From positions 992,001-1,056,000 of the forward strand of contig JAESUZ010003165.1 of assembly GCA_017311185.1 (NCBI GenBank): a stretch of DNA of 64,000 nucleotides, given 5' to 3'. Position 1 is the stretch's first letter. The number at the start of each line of letters is the position of its first letter. The notes under the pieces were generated by a model, which saw only the letters and a list, made by a program, of their open reading frames with translations, was not told the DNA's origin and did no database searches. Both the position numbers and the translations under genes were made by a program. The DNA comes from Proteles cristata cristata. Lineage: Eukaryota > Chordata > Mammalia > Carnivora > Hyaenidae. Of this stretch, positions 55,255 through 64,000 are shown piece by piece.

Positions 55255-55613
55255 AACATGCAGTCCAGAAAATTAGAACAAACTCTTTACCAAAGAAGAT
55301 ATACAAATGAAAGGATGCTCAACATCATTAGTCACTTGGGAAATGCAAATAAAAATCACAGTAAGACACCACCTTATTAGAATGACTAATATTTACAACA
55401 CTTACCATACAAAGTGCTGGTGAGACTGTGAAGGAAATGGAAGTCTTGAATGTTCCTAAAAGAAGTGAAGTGCTATAAAATTTTACAGCCACTTAGTGAA
55501 ACAGTTTGGCAGCTTTTTAAAAACTATCATCCATCCCAGCCATTTCGCTCCTAGATGCTGACGCAATAGAAATGAAAGCATATGTCCATACAAAGACATA
55601 CATGAAAGGCCAT
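55255..55613 (+). mobile_element. L1M fragment, sense
   Basis: aagaagatatacaaatgaaa, tcaacatcattagtcacttg, atgcaaataaaaatcacag and gtgaaacagtttggcagctt match L1M 3' UTR text. Confidence 0.82.
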
Positions 55614-55620
55614 AGGGTTT

Positions 55621-55827
55621 TTTTTTTTTTAAGTTTATTTATTTAGAGAGAGAGAGAGAGAGAGCATGTGCATGAGCAGGGGAGGGGCAGGGAGAAAGGG
55701 AGAGAGAGAATCCAAAGAAGTTCTCTGCACTCTCAGCACAGAGCCAGATCCAGGGCTCCATTTCAGCAACAGTAAGATCATGACTTGAACCAAAGTTGGA
55801 CACTTAATTGAGCCACCTAGGTACCCC
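55621..55827 (-). mobile_element. CAN SINE (SINEC), antisense
   Basis: Poly-T, aagtttatttatttagagag through gagccacctaggtacccc. Confidence 0.92.
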
Positions 55828-57084
55828 AACAAACTTTATTTTTTAGAGTAGTTTTAAGTTCACGCCAAAATTGAGCAGAGGTACAGAAATTTCCTGTGCA
55901 GCTCCTGCGCCTCCCCTCTGCCCCCAGGCCCCCTCTGTCCCCCGCCCGCCCCCGTCAATCTTCTGAACTGCAGTGGTATGTTTGTTATAACCGATGAATC
56001 GACATGGATGCATTATCACTCAGAATCCATATTGTACTTTGGGGTTCACTCTTGGTGTTGCACATTATCCAAGTTTGGACAAATGTGTGACGACGAGCAT
56101 CCACTATGGTAAAATGACATACGGGGTAGTTCCACTGCCCTAAAAATTACCTGCGCTCTGCCTGTTTATCCCTCTCTACTGGTCTTTTTACTATCTCTGT
56201 ATTTGTGTCTTTTCCAGAATGTCATATGATTGGAATCTGTACTATATCGCCTTTTCAGAGTGGCTTCTTTCACTTAGTAATACGCATTTAAGTTTCCTCC
56301 ATGTCCTTTCCTGCTGTACCGTTCATTTCTCTTAAGCACTGACTAGTATTCCAGTGACTGGATGTACCAGGAGGGTGTACCAGGCTTTAGTCGCCCGTTC
56401 ACTTACTGAAAGACATCTTGGTTGCTTCCAGTTTTTGACTATTCTGAATAAAGCTGCTATAAACATCTGTGTGCAGGTTTTGTGTGGCAATCAGTTTTTA
56501 ATCATTTGGGCAAATCAAGGAGCACGATTGCTGGAACGTATGGAGAGAGTGTATTTCGTTGGACGTGAAACTGCCAAACTGTCTTCCAAAGCGGCTGCGT
56601 CATTTTGAATTCCCGTCAGCAGTGAATGAGAGGTCCTGTTGTTGCACATCCTTGCCAGCATTTGGTGTCAGGGTTTCGGAGTTTTGTCATTCTTATAGAT
56701 GCGTAGTGGTTTCTCATTTTTGTTCCAGTTTGCGTTTCTTTGATGAAGATGTGCAACATCTTTTTGTATGCTTATTTGCCATTTGTGTATTTCTTCTTTG
56801 GTGTATATGTTCAGGTCTTTTGCCCATTTTAAAAATCAGGTAATATGTTTTCTTACTGTTGAGTTTAAGAGTTCTTTGCATATTTTGAATAACAGTCCTT
56901 TAACAGACATGTCTTTTTGCAAATATTCTCTCCCAGTCTGTGGCTGATCTCATTGTCTTGACGGTATCTTTCTCAGAGCAGAAGTCTTTTTTTTAATGTA
57001 TAATTTTTAAGTTTTAATTTTAAATTGGATTATTCATGATTCAATTTTAATTTAATTTAATTTTTACCGTTTTTTTAAACTTTT

Positions 57085-57303
57085 TAAAAAATGTTTTATT
57101 TATTTCTAGGAGAGAGAGAGAGAGAGAGAGACAGCGTGAGCAGGGGAGGGTCAGAGAGAGAGGGAGTCACAGACTGAAACAGGCTCCAGGCTCTGAGCTG
57201 GCAGTCAGCACAGAGCCCGACGCGGGGCTCGAACCCACGAACCGCGAGATCATGACCTAAGCAAAAGTCCGACGCTTAACCGACTAAGCCACCCAGGCGC
57301 CCC
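57085..57303 (-). mobile_element. CAN SINE (SINEC), young, antisense, in nested L1
   Basis: tgttttatttatttctagga to ccacccaggcgcccc. Flanked by taatttaatttaattttt on both sides. Confidence 0.95.
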
Positions 57304-57324
57304 TAATTTAATTTAATTTTTAAA

Positions 57325-57531
57325 AAATTTTGTGTTTATTTATTTTTGAGATAAAGAGACAGAATGTGAGCGGGGGAGGGGCAGAGAGAGAGGGAGACAT
57401 AGAATCTGAAGCAGCTCCAGGCTCTGAGCTGTCAGCACAGAGCCCGATGTGGGGCTCGAACTCACTGACATGAGAGATCATGACCTGAGCTTAAGTCGGA
57501 CGTTTAACCAACTGCTCCACCCAGGCGCCCC
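57325..57531 (-). mobile_element. CAN SINE (SINEC), antisense, in nested L1
   Basis: tgtttatttatttttgagat through ctccacccaggcgcccc. The older form, only about 20 bp from the previous copy. Confidence 0.93.
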
Positions 57532-58454
57532 TCAATTTTAATTTTAATTCCAGTTAGTTAACATTCAGTGTTATATAAGTTTCAGATGCACAGTACAGTG
57601 ATTCATCTTTCCTGCTTCGCTGAAGGTTGATTGTCCATATAATTGTGGGTTTATTTCTGGGTTTCCAATATTGCTCTGTTGATGTGTGTATCTATTTTTG
57701 TGCCAGTCCCTGACTGTTTTGATTACTACAGCTTTGTAATATAACTTGAAGTCCAGAATTGACAGGCCTCCAGCTTTCCTTTCCTTTTTCAAGATTGCTT
57801 TAGCTAGTGAGGGTCCTTTGTGGTTCCATACAAATTTTAGGATTATTTGTTCTAGTTCTGTGAAGAATGCTGTTGGCATTTTGGTAGGGGTTATATTAAA
57901 TGTGTAGATAGCTTTGGGTAGTATAGACATTGTAACTGTATTTGTTCTTCCAATCAGTGAGCATAGAATCTCTTTCCATTTCTTTGTGTCATTTTCAGTT
58001 TCTTTCATCAGTGTTTGATAGTTTTTAGAGTACAGGTCTTTCACTTCTTTGGTTAGATTTATTCCTAGGTATCTTATTATTGGCTCAATTGTAAATGGAA
58101 TTGTTTTCTTAATTTCTCTTTTTCAGAGCAGAAGTTTTAAATTTTAATAAAGTCTAGCTTGTCAACTTTTTTGTTTATGGGATCATGCTTTTGTGTTATA
58201 TATAAGAAGTCACCACCGTTTAGTCGTCTAGTCTTTATGTTGTCTTCTAGGACTCTTATAGTTTTGCATTTTATATTTATGTCTTCAATGTGTTTTGAAT
58301 TAATTTTAGTGAAGGGTCTAAGATTTGGTTTTAGATTCCTTTATATTTCCCATGTGGATGTCCACTTGTTCCAGCACCATTTGTTAAAAAGACTATTTTT
58401 TAAAAATTATATAGCTTTTGCTCCTTTGTCTAAGATTTGTTAACTATATTTCTT

Positions 58455-58664
58455 TTTTAAAAAATATTTGTTTATTTTTGAGAGACAGAGAGAGAGAGAA
58501 AATGAGCAAGGGAGGGGCAGAGAGAAGGGGACACAGAATCCTAAGCAGGCTCCAGGCTCCGAGCTGTCAGCACAGAGCCTGATGTGGGGCTCGAACCCAC
58601 AAACTGTGAGATCATGACCTGAGCCGACGTTGGACACTTAACTGACTGAGCCACCCAGGTGCCC
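58455..58664 (-). mobile_element. CAN SINE (SINEC), antisense, in host L1M
   Basis: aaaatatttgtttatttttg through gagccacccaggtgccc. Flanked by aactatatttctt and gactatatttcta. Confidence 0.93.
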
Positions 58665-59114
58665 TGACTATATTTCTATGGATCTATTTTTAATGCTCTG
58701 TATTATGTTCCATTGACCTATTTGTCTATTCTTTTGCCAATACTACACTGTCTTGATTACTGTACCTTTATGGCAAGTCTTTTCTTTTTAGTGGAAAATT
58801 ATGGAAAACATTTAACAGTAACTCTATTAAGAGGTCATTGAGTTGGAAAGTTTGATTTTAAGGAATAGTTACATGAATTATATGACAATTTTCCTTTTCT
58901 GATTCAGCTATTTGTTACATTTAATCCGTATTTCTTAACTATCATGCACAATACTTTGCTAATCAAATATGTTATCAGATTGTAACCAGAATATATCATC
59001 TGCAAATAAAGACAGTTTTACTTCTTCCTTTCCACTTTGAATGCCTGTAATTTCTTATTTTGCCTGATTGCTGTACCTAGGACTCGTAGTACTGTGTTGA
59101 ATAAGAGTGGTGAT

Positions 59115-59341
59115 GGGGCGCCTGGGTGGCTTAGTCGGTTAAGCGTCTGACTTTCGCTTAGGTCATGATCTCGCGGTTCGTGGGCTCGAGCCCCGCGTTG
59201 GGCTCTGTGCTGACTGCCAGCTCAGAGCCTGGAGCCTGCTTCAGTCTGTGCCTCCCTCTCTCTCTGACCCTCCCCTGCTCACGCCGTCTCTCTCTCTCCT
59301 AGAAATAAATAAAACATAAAAAAAAATTAAAGAAAAAAAAA
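59115..59341 (+). mobile_element. CAN SINE (SINEC), young, in host L1M
   Basis: ggggcgcctgggtggcttag to tagaaataaataaaacat. Perfect 12-bp target duplication aagagtggtgat (59103-59114 and 59342-59353). Confidence 0.96.
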
Positions 59342-60003
59342 AAGAGTGGTGATAGCTGGTGTCCTTGCCTTTTTCCTGATCTTAGAGGAAAACCTTTAAA
59401 CTTTTCACTGGTGAGTACGATGTTAGCTGTGACTTGGTTGTATACAGCCTTTATTGTGTTGAGTGTGTTTCTTCTATATAGAATTTGTTTAGGGCTTTTT
59501 TTTTTTTTATCATTAAAGTTGTTGTATTTTGCCAAATGCTTTCTCTGCATCTAATTGAGTTGATTATATGATCTTTATTTTTCATTCTATTAATGTATCA
59601 CATTTGTTGATTTGCATATGATCAACCGTCCTTGCATCCCAGAGATAAATCTCACTTGACCAATGTCTATAATCCTTTTAGTGTGCTTTTGAATTCAGTT
59701 TTGTTAACATGTTTCTGAGAGTTTTTTGTATCTATATTCATCAAAGATATTGGTCAACGATTTTCTTTTCTCATAGTGTCCTTCTCTGGCTTTGGTATTA
59801 GGATAATGCTGGCCTTATAAAATTATCTGGGGAGAGGTACCCCCTCTCCAATTTTTTTGAAAAGGATTGGCATTAATTCTTCTTTAAAATTTTGGTAGGA
59901 TTCACCAGTGAAACCACTGGGTCCTGAACTTTTCTGTGTTGGAAGGTTTTTGATTACCGATTCAATGTCTGTTTAGATTCTCCATATCTTCATGATGCAA
60001 TCC

Positions 60004-60277
60004 TTTTTAAAAAATGTTTATTAGTTTTGAGAGGGAGGGAGGGAGGAAGGGAGGAAAAGGGGGAGAGAGAGAGCAAGAGTGAAAGCGAGAGCGAGAGCGA
60101 GAGCGAGAGAGAGAGAGAGAGAATGAGCCAGAGAGAGGCAGAGAGAGAGGGGGAGACAGGTTCTACACTGTCAGCACAGAGCTTGACGCAGATCTCGAAC
60201 CCATGAACTGTAAGATCATGAACCTGAACTGAAATCAAGAGTCAGATGTTTAACTGACTGAGCCACCCAGGCATCCC
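60004..60277 (-). mobile_element. CAN SINE (SINEC), antisense, with long GA expansion
   Basis: Poly-A complement to gagccacccaggcatccc. About 100 bp of GGGA/GAGC/GA repeat (60030-60125) has grown inside it. Flanks tcttcatgatgca and tcttcatgattca. Confidence 0.93.
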
Positions 60278-60727
60278 TCTTCATGATTCAGTCTTGATTA
60301 AGTGTGTATTTGTAGGAACTTATCCATTTATTTGATTTATTGGTATATAATTGTTCATAGTAGTCTTTTATGATCCTATGTATTTCTGTGGTATCAGATA
60401 CACAGTTCTTTCATTTCCAGTTTTATTTGTTCAAGTATTGTCTCTTTTTTTCTTAGTCTAGCTAAAGTTTTGTTAATTTTGTTTATCCTTTCCAAACCCC
60501 GCCCACCCCAAAATCCCCAGCTCTTAGTTTTGTTGATCTCTTCTATTTTTCTAGTCTCTAAGCAGAGAGTTTCTGCTCTGATTTTTGTGATTGTCTTCCT
60601 TCTGTTAACTGTGGGCTTAGGTTGTTCTTTTTCTAGTTCCTTGAGTTGGGTTGCTCATTTGAGATCTTTCTTTTTTTAATATATATGCATTTATTGTTAT
60701 AGACTTCCCTCTAAGAACTGCTTTTGC

Positions 60728-60865
60728 TGAGAACAAACTGAGGACTGAGGGGGGGTGGGGGAGAGGGGAAGGAGGGTGATGGGCATGGAGGACGCCACTT
60801 GTTGGGATGAGCACTGAGTGTTATATGTAAACCAACTTGACAATCAACTATAAAAAAAAAAAGAG
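60728..60865 (+). mobile_element. Young 5'-truncated L1 (about 138 bp)
   Basis: gagaacaaactgaggactga through caatcaactataaaaaaaaa. 10-bp target duplication ctgcttttgc (60718-60727 and 60866-60875). Same 3' end as the L1 running off the right edge. Confidence 0.92.
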
Positions 60866-61039
60866 CTGCTTTTGCAACATCTCATAGGTTTTGGTATGTT
60901 TTGTTTTCATTTTCTTTAGTTTGGAGATATTTTTGAATTTCCTTTTTGATGTCTTCTTTGACCCACTGGTTGTTCAAGAGTATGTTGTTTAGTTTCCATA
61001 TGTGTGTAAATCTCCTTGTTTCTCATAACCTTGACAGCC

Positions 61040-61280
61040 CATGTGGAGTACTGGCTAGAAATCAAGTACGATGTCCCCAATACAAGTTTGCTTGATGTTT
61101 TCTTTTAATTAGATTAGAGTTACTTTTTTTTTTTTTTTAAGGAATACCACAGGGGTGAAATGCCTTTTTTATCGCATCATATCAGAGCATAAGACATCCA
61201 TATGACATTAGTGGTGATGTTAACCTTTAGCACTTGGTTCTGGTAGTGTTTTCCAGGTTTCTCCAAGGTAAAAATATTAT
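61040..61280 (+). repeat. Possible ancient L1M-type fragment
   Basis: aggaataccacaggggtgaa, gtggtgatgttaacctttag and tccaggtttctccaaggtaa resemble a widespread mammalian repeat (…ggtgatgttaac…gccaggtttctccac…). Family not resolved. Confidence 0.45.
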
Positions 61281-61284
61281 TCCT

Positions 61285-61415
61285 TATCTGTCATCGCCAT
61301 TAACATGTAAGATCTATGAGAACAGAGATGCTGTGTGGTTTATTTACTGCGGTATCCCCAGTGACGAGAGAAGTGCACGGTCTTAGGTACTCAATGAATA
61401 TTTGTTGAGTCAAGA
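61285..61415 (+). mobile_element. L2 LINE 3' end
   Basis: aagatctatgagaacagaga, tttactgcggtatccccagt and actcaatgaatatttgttgag. Confidence 0.7.
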
Positions 61416-61734
61416 AATGGAAGCATGACTTAGATGATCCTTAGCTTCGCATTCTATTCAACTCCTTTTAAAAAATTGTTTTGACCGTATGTGTGACTAG
61501 AGAGTCATCTGTTTTGCTAACAGCAATTATATTAGGGCATTTCATTTATATGCATGAAATGTGGTACAGTGCCTGCCACCAGTTACCCAAAGTATATGGG
61601 CATTAGTATATATTGGTTGACATGTGGCTTGCTACACGTGACTTGCTTCTATTTTATTTTGGCTTGAAAAGCCAGCGCAAGATTATCTAGGCCAACTTTT
61701 CCAGGTTGGGAATTAGCATATTGCATTTGAATGA

Positions 61735-61955
61735 GCTTAGGTTTTGGTACGACCTAGATTTTCAAATCTTATTCCTGCCACTTCTTAGAATTGTGTTTCA
61801 GGGCAAGTTATCTAGCTTCTTTGAATTTCCTCATCTCTGCTATGGGAGTAATTGTTCTTTTCTTATAGGTTAGTATCAGGATTTAGTGAAGTCACGTGGC
61901 AAGTGCCTACTCAGTGCCAGGAATTTTGCTCAATAAACACTGATTTGCTTACCTT
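61735..61955 (+). repeat. MIR SINE
   Basis: ggcaagttatctagcttctt, tgaatttcctcatctctgct and gcctactcagtgccaggaat match MIR. Confidence 0.7.
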
Positions 61956-62034
61956 TCCACAGTCTTCTGCAGCATATGGTTGAGTTCATTCTTCTGTCCT
62001 GTGACAGTCATTTTCTACAAAAGAACATCTTTTT

Positions 62035-62230
62035 TTGAATTTTGAATTTTTATTTATTATTTTATTCATTTTCGAGAGACACAGAGAGATAGAGCATGAG
62101 CAAGGGAAGTGCAGAGAGAGAGGGAGACAGAATCTGAAGCAGACTCCAAGCGCCGAGCTGTCAGCACAGAGCCTAATGTGGGGCTTGAACCCATGAACTG
62201 TGAGATCATGATCTGAGCCACCCAGGGGCC
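62035..62230 (-). mobile_element. CAN SINE (SINEC), antisense
   Basis: tgaatttttatttattattt through gagccacccaggggcccc. Missing several bases before the A box (…catgatctgagccacc…), an internal deletion. Confidence 0.9.
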
Positions 62231-62243
62231 CCAAAGTAACATG

Positions 62244-62465
62244 GTTTTTTTTTAAACATTTTTATTTATTTCTAGGAGAGAGAGAGAGAGACAGCGTGAG
62301 CAGGGAAGGGTCAGAGAGAGAGGGAGACACAGAATCCGAAGCAGGGTCCGGGCTCTAAGCTGGCAGTCAGCACAGAGCCCGACGCGGGGCTCGAACTCAC
62401 GAATTGCGAGATCATGACCTGAGCAAAAGTCGGACGTTTCACCGACTAAGCCACCCAGGCGCCCC
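62244..62465 (-). mobile_element. CAN SINE (SINEC), young, antisense
   Basis: Poly-T to ccacccaggcgcccc. Perfect 13-bp target duplication ccaaagtaacatg (62231-62243 and 62466-62478), which overlaps the end of the preceding SINE. Confidence 0.96.
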
Positions 62466-62479
62466 CCAAAGTAACATGT

Positions 62480-63740
62480 TTTATCTGGAAGATCAGTGTA
62501 GACAATTCCAATTCATTAAAAAGCTGATGACTTAATAATTTGCTTAGAAATAGGCTGTGGCTTCTATTATAAAATTCATCTGGTGTATGCAGAAAGAATC
62601 ACTATTACCTTCCTCTGGCAAGAAAGCTGATGGAACATAAATACTTTACAAATGTGCACAGCACGCTTTACCTTCATGCAATGCCTGCACTTTGAAGAAA
62701 TATCGTATGGGGCCCTGCAGTGGATGTGGCTCAACGTGAAATTTGTCACTTTCCAAGCCCTTGCAATACTGCCCCATTTCTTATACCCCTGCACCGCACA
62801 TGCTTATTTGGTAATGTCAGTCTGCTTCTTATTTCAGTAGCTGAAGTGACATAGCCCTGTTTTAGAATTTGCCAGGTGATTGAAGGTGCCAGGCAGGCCT
62901 GTATTATCCCAGTAACGGCACCGATTCCTGGTGCTTAACGAAGAGAGGACTGTGAGCATTTAGCTTGAGGGTGATGTGTTCTGTGGGAATATATATTCTT
63001 GGCAAGTTGTTTATGACTCTTCTTCTTCCGTACAGCCGGAAGAGCAGAAGAACGTATTTCAAATTCCCATTGGCAAGGGATCACAGTTCTTTTATAAGGA
63101 TTTGTAAAATTCCATCCCTTTGAATCCTGTCAACAATCTCTGGGTATCCTCCAGGCTTTCTTTCATAAAGCCTTCAACACACAGAGCTGAGTGGACTGGG
63201 CGGGGAAAATACAAGGAAGAGTGTGTGCTTGTGAGTGTGTGCGTGTGTATTTATCTGAGGCTTCTTGATTGAAGTGCCAATATATGTTGCTTTCTGCTTT
63301 GAATTTACTGCAGTAACAAATTGGAAGCGTCCTCCTGCCTGGTGACGTATAGCAGGCGAGCCTCACCGTTTGTTTAGTGGAGTCAGCTTAATGTAGGTCA
63401 GCACTCAGGTCTTCCTTTTGGTTCATTTTTTGTTCCCTTCTTCGGGGTGTTTCATCAGCTGTTGAGTCTAGAGGGAAGACATTTCCCTGGAGCTGTGATC
63501 GTTCTCCTTGTGGAGAGAGAAAGGGATCATGTTCAGCCTTTAGGGACAATAGGTGTGGTGGAATTTGCACGTTTCATTGTTTGAAAGTGTGTGCATTTTC
63601 AATTTGCCACTTCTTTTGGAAAGCATGAATCACCAAAGAAGGGTGAGACAGTTTTCACTTCTTCCCAAATTATCAGATAAAGGATATTGGAGATTGTCTA
63701 ACCATGCAAATTGCTTTGTGGTCTGCAGGTTCTTAAAAGC
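62480..63740. other. Unassigned DNA
   Basis: About 1.26 kb with no repeat or exon recognised, other than a short GT-rich run near 63220-63250. Its freedom from insertions makes it a candidate for conservation testing. Confidence 0.35.
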
Positions 63741-63741
63741 A

Positions 63742-64000
63742 CTTCAGTGTAGCAACACGGATGGACCTTGAGGGTGTTATGCTGAGCGAAATAAGTCAGG
63801 CAGAGAAGGACAGATACCATATATTTGCACATATAGGAGGATTAGGAGGAACTTAACGGAGGACCGTGGGGGAGAAGAAGGGGGGAAATAGTGGGGGAGA
63901 GGAAGGGAGGCAAACCATGAGAGACTCTTGAATGCTGAGAACAAACTGAGGACTGATGGGTGTGGGGGGGAGGGGGAGGGAGGTGATGGGCATGGAGGAG
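63742..64000 (+). mobile_element. L1 3' UTR running off the right edge
   Basis: gtagcaacacggatggacct, gtcaggcagagaaggacaga, ccatgagagactcttgaatg, gagaacaaactgaggactga and gatgggcatggagga. The same end as at 60728-60865. The window stops before its poly-A tail. Confidence 0.92.

Larger units (their letters stand above)
56987..58121 (-). mobile_element. Younger L1 nested in the older L1, antisense
   Basis: Both ends meet the same host bases, cagagcagaagt (about 56974-56985 and 58124-58135), a target duplication. Inside, the 57571-58044 minus-strand frame is the L1 ORF2 C-terminus ([30 protein letters not shown] and [17 protein letters not shown]), open for about 157 codons but 5'-truncated, so no endonuclease or reverse transcriptase remains. 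Two SINEs sit in its 3' part. Confidence 0.85.
55835..61015 (-). mobile_element. Host L1M (3' UTR plus ORF2 remnant), antisense, heavily interrupted
   Basis: Starts at the L1 3' UTR complement (gcagctcctgcgcctcccct, gaatcgacatggatgcatta, gccaaactgtcttccaaagc). It continues through ORF2 complement (ccatttgttaaaaagactat at about 58377, gtatcatctgcaaat-like text at 58998, gtgtccttgcctttttcctg, atcaaccgtccttgcatccc, tctggctttggtattaggat, gacccactggttgttcaag). Insertions interrupt it at 56987-58121 (L1), 58455, 59115, 60004 (SINEs) and 60728 (L1). A segment at 58790-58980 matches nothing I know. Confidence 0.85.

Noticed and set aside
57571..58044. Considered as a host gene
   Set aside because: It is the C-terminus of L1 ORF2, truncated at its 5' end and flanked by L1 text.
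1..64000. Search for a previously undescribed protein system or gene cluster
   Set aside because: Apart from YAE1 and the putative RALA first exon, no multi-exon gene, gene cluster or unusual domain is supported. The interest here lies in repeats and regulatory DNA.

Overview
This is mammalian nuclear DNA from a carnivoran, most likely a feliform. The evidence is about 49 copies of the tRNA-derived carnivore SINE (CAN SINE / SINEC), whose head reads ggggcgcctgggtggc or its reverse complement, together with carnivore-type L1 3' ends. The youngest SINE copies carry a four-base insertion (gctgactgccagctc where older copies read gctgacagctc) and a tail reading tagaaataaataaaaca. This differs from the domestic-cat copies I remember, so a non-felid feliform such as a mongoose, hyena or civet relative is possible. 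That species guess is inference.

One protein-coding gene is complete. YAE1 lies on the minus strand in three coding exons (47254-47126, 45871-45750 and 43987-43558). They join in frame with GT/AG splice sites to give a 226-residue protein. Its promoter is the CpG island at about 46.85-47.6 kb, which holds a pair of opposed ETS-type sites just upstream of the ATG. A second CpG island at about 1.54-2.85 kb is the best candidate for the promoter and untranslated first exon of RALA, also on the minus strand. In human and other mammals RALA lies tens of kilobases downstream of YAE1 in the same orientation, and a consensus splice donor sits at 1948/1947. On that reading, positions 1-1947 are RALA intron 1, 2.9-43.4 kb is the YAE1-RALA intergenic interval, and 47.6-64 kb is the region upstream of YAE1.

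Everything else is noncoding and dominated by transposable elements of very different ages. There are ancient L2 and MIR copies, including an L2 reverse-transcriptase relic at 9.0-10.2 kb. There are MaLR-type LTRs at 18.0-18.7, 24.7-25.1 and 31.8-32.4 kb. DNA-transposon relics include a Tigger/MER2-like element at 27.4-28.0 kb, MER20-like at 33.1 kb and MER5A-like at 44.4 and 52.5 kb. Several L1 fragments are present, culminating in a stack of nested L1s and SINEs at 55.8-61.0 kb. CAN SINEs overlie all of these, many with perfect 10-17 bp target-site duplications. Simple repeats include a roughly 195-bp pure purine/pyrimidine tract at 22.12-22.32 kb and a TG/CG tract at 6.0 kb.

I found no CRISPR array, operon, prokaryotic system or recognisable RNA gene, and no evidence of a new protein system. 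The observations most worth checking are the nested retrotransposon stack, a 39-bp exact duplication in unique DNA (16.54 and 17.31 kb), a roughly 40-bp L1 insertion, a head-to-head SINE inverted repeat (26.7-27.15 kb), the young SINE subfamily, and two CpG-bearing islets at 37.2 and 41.4 kb. Boundaries of old repeats are approximate because they were read by eye.
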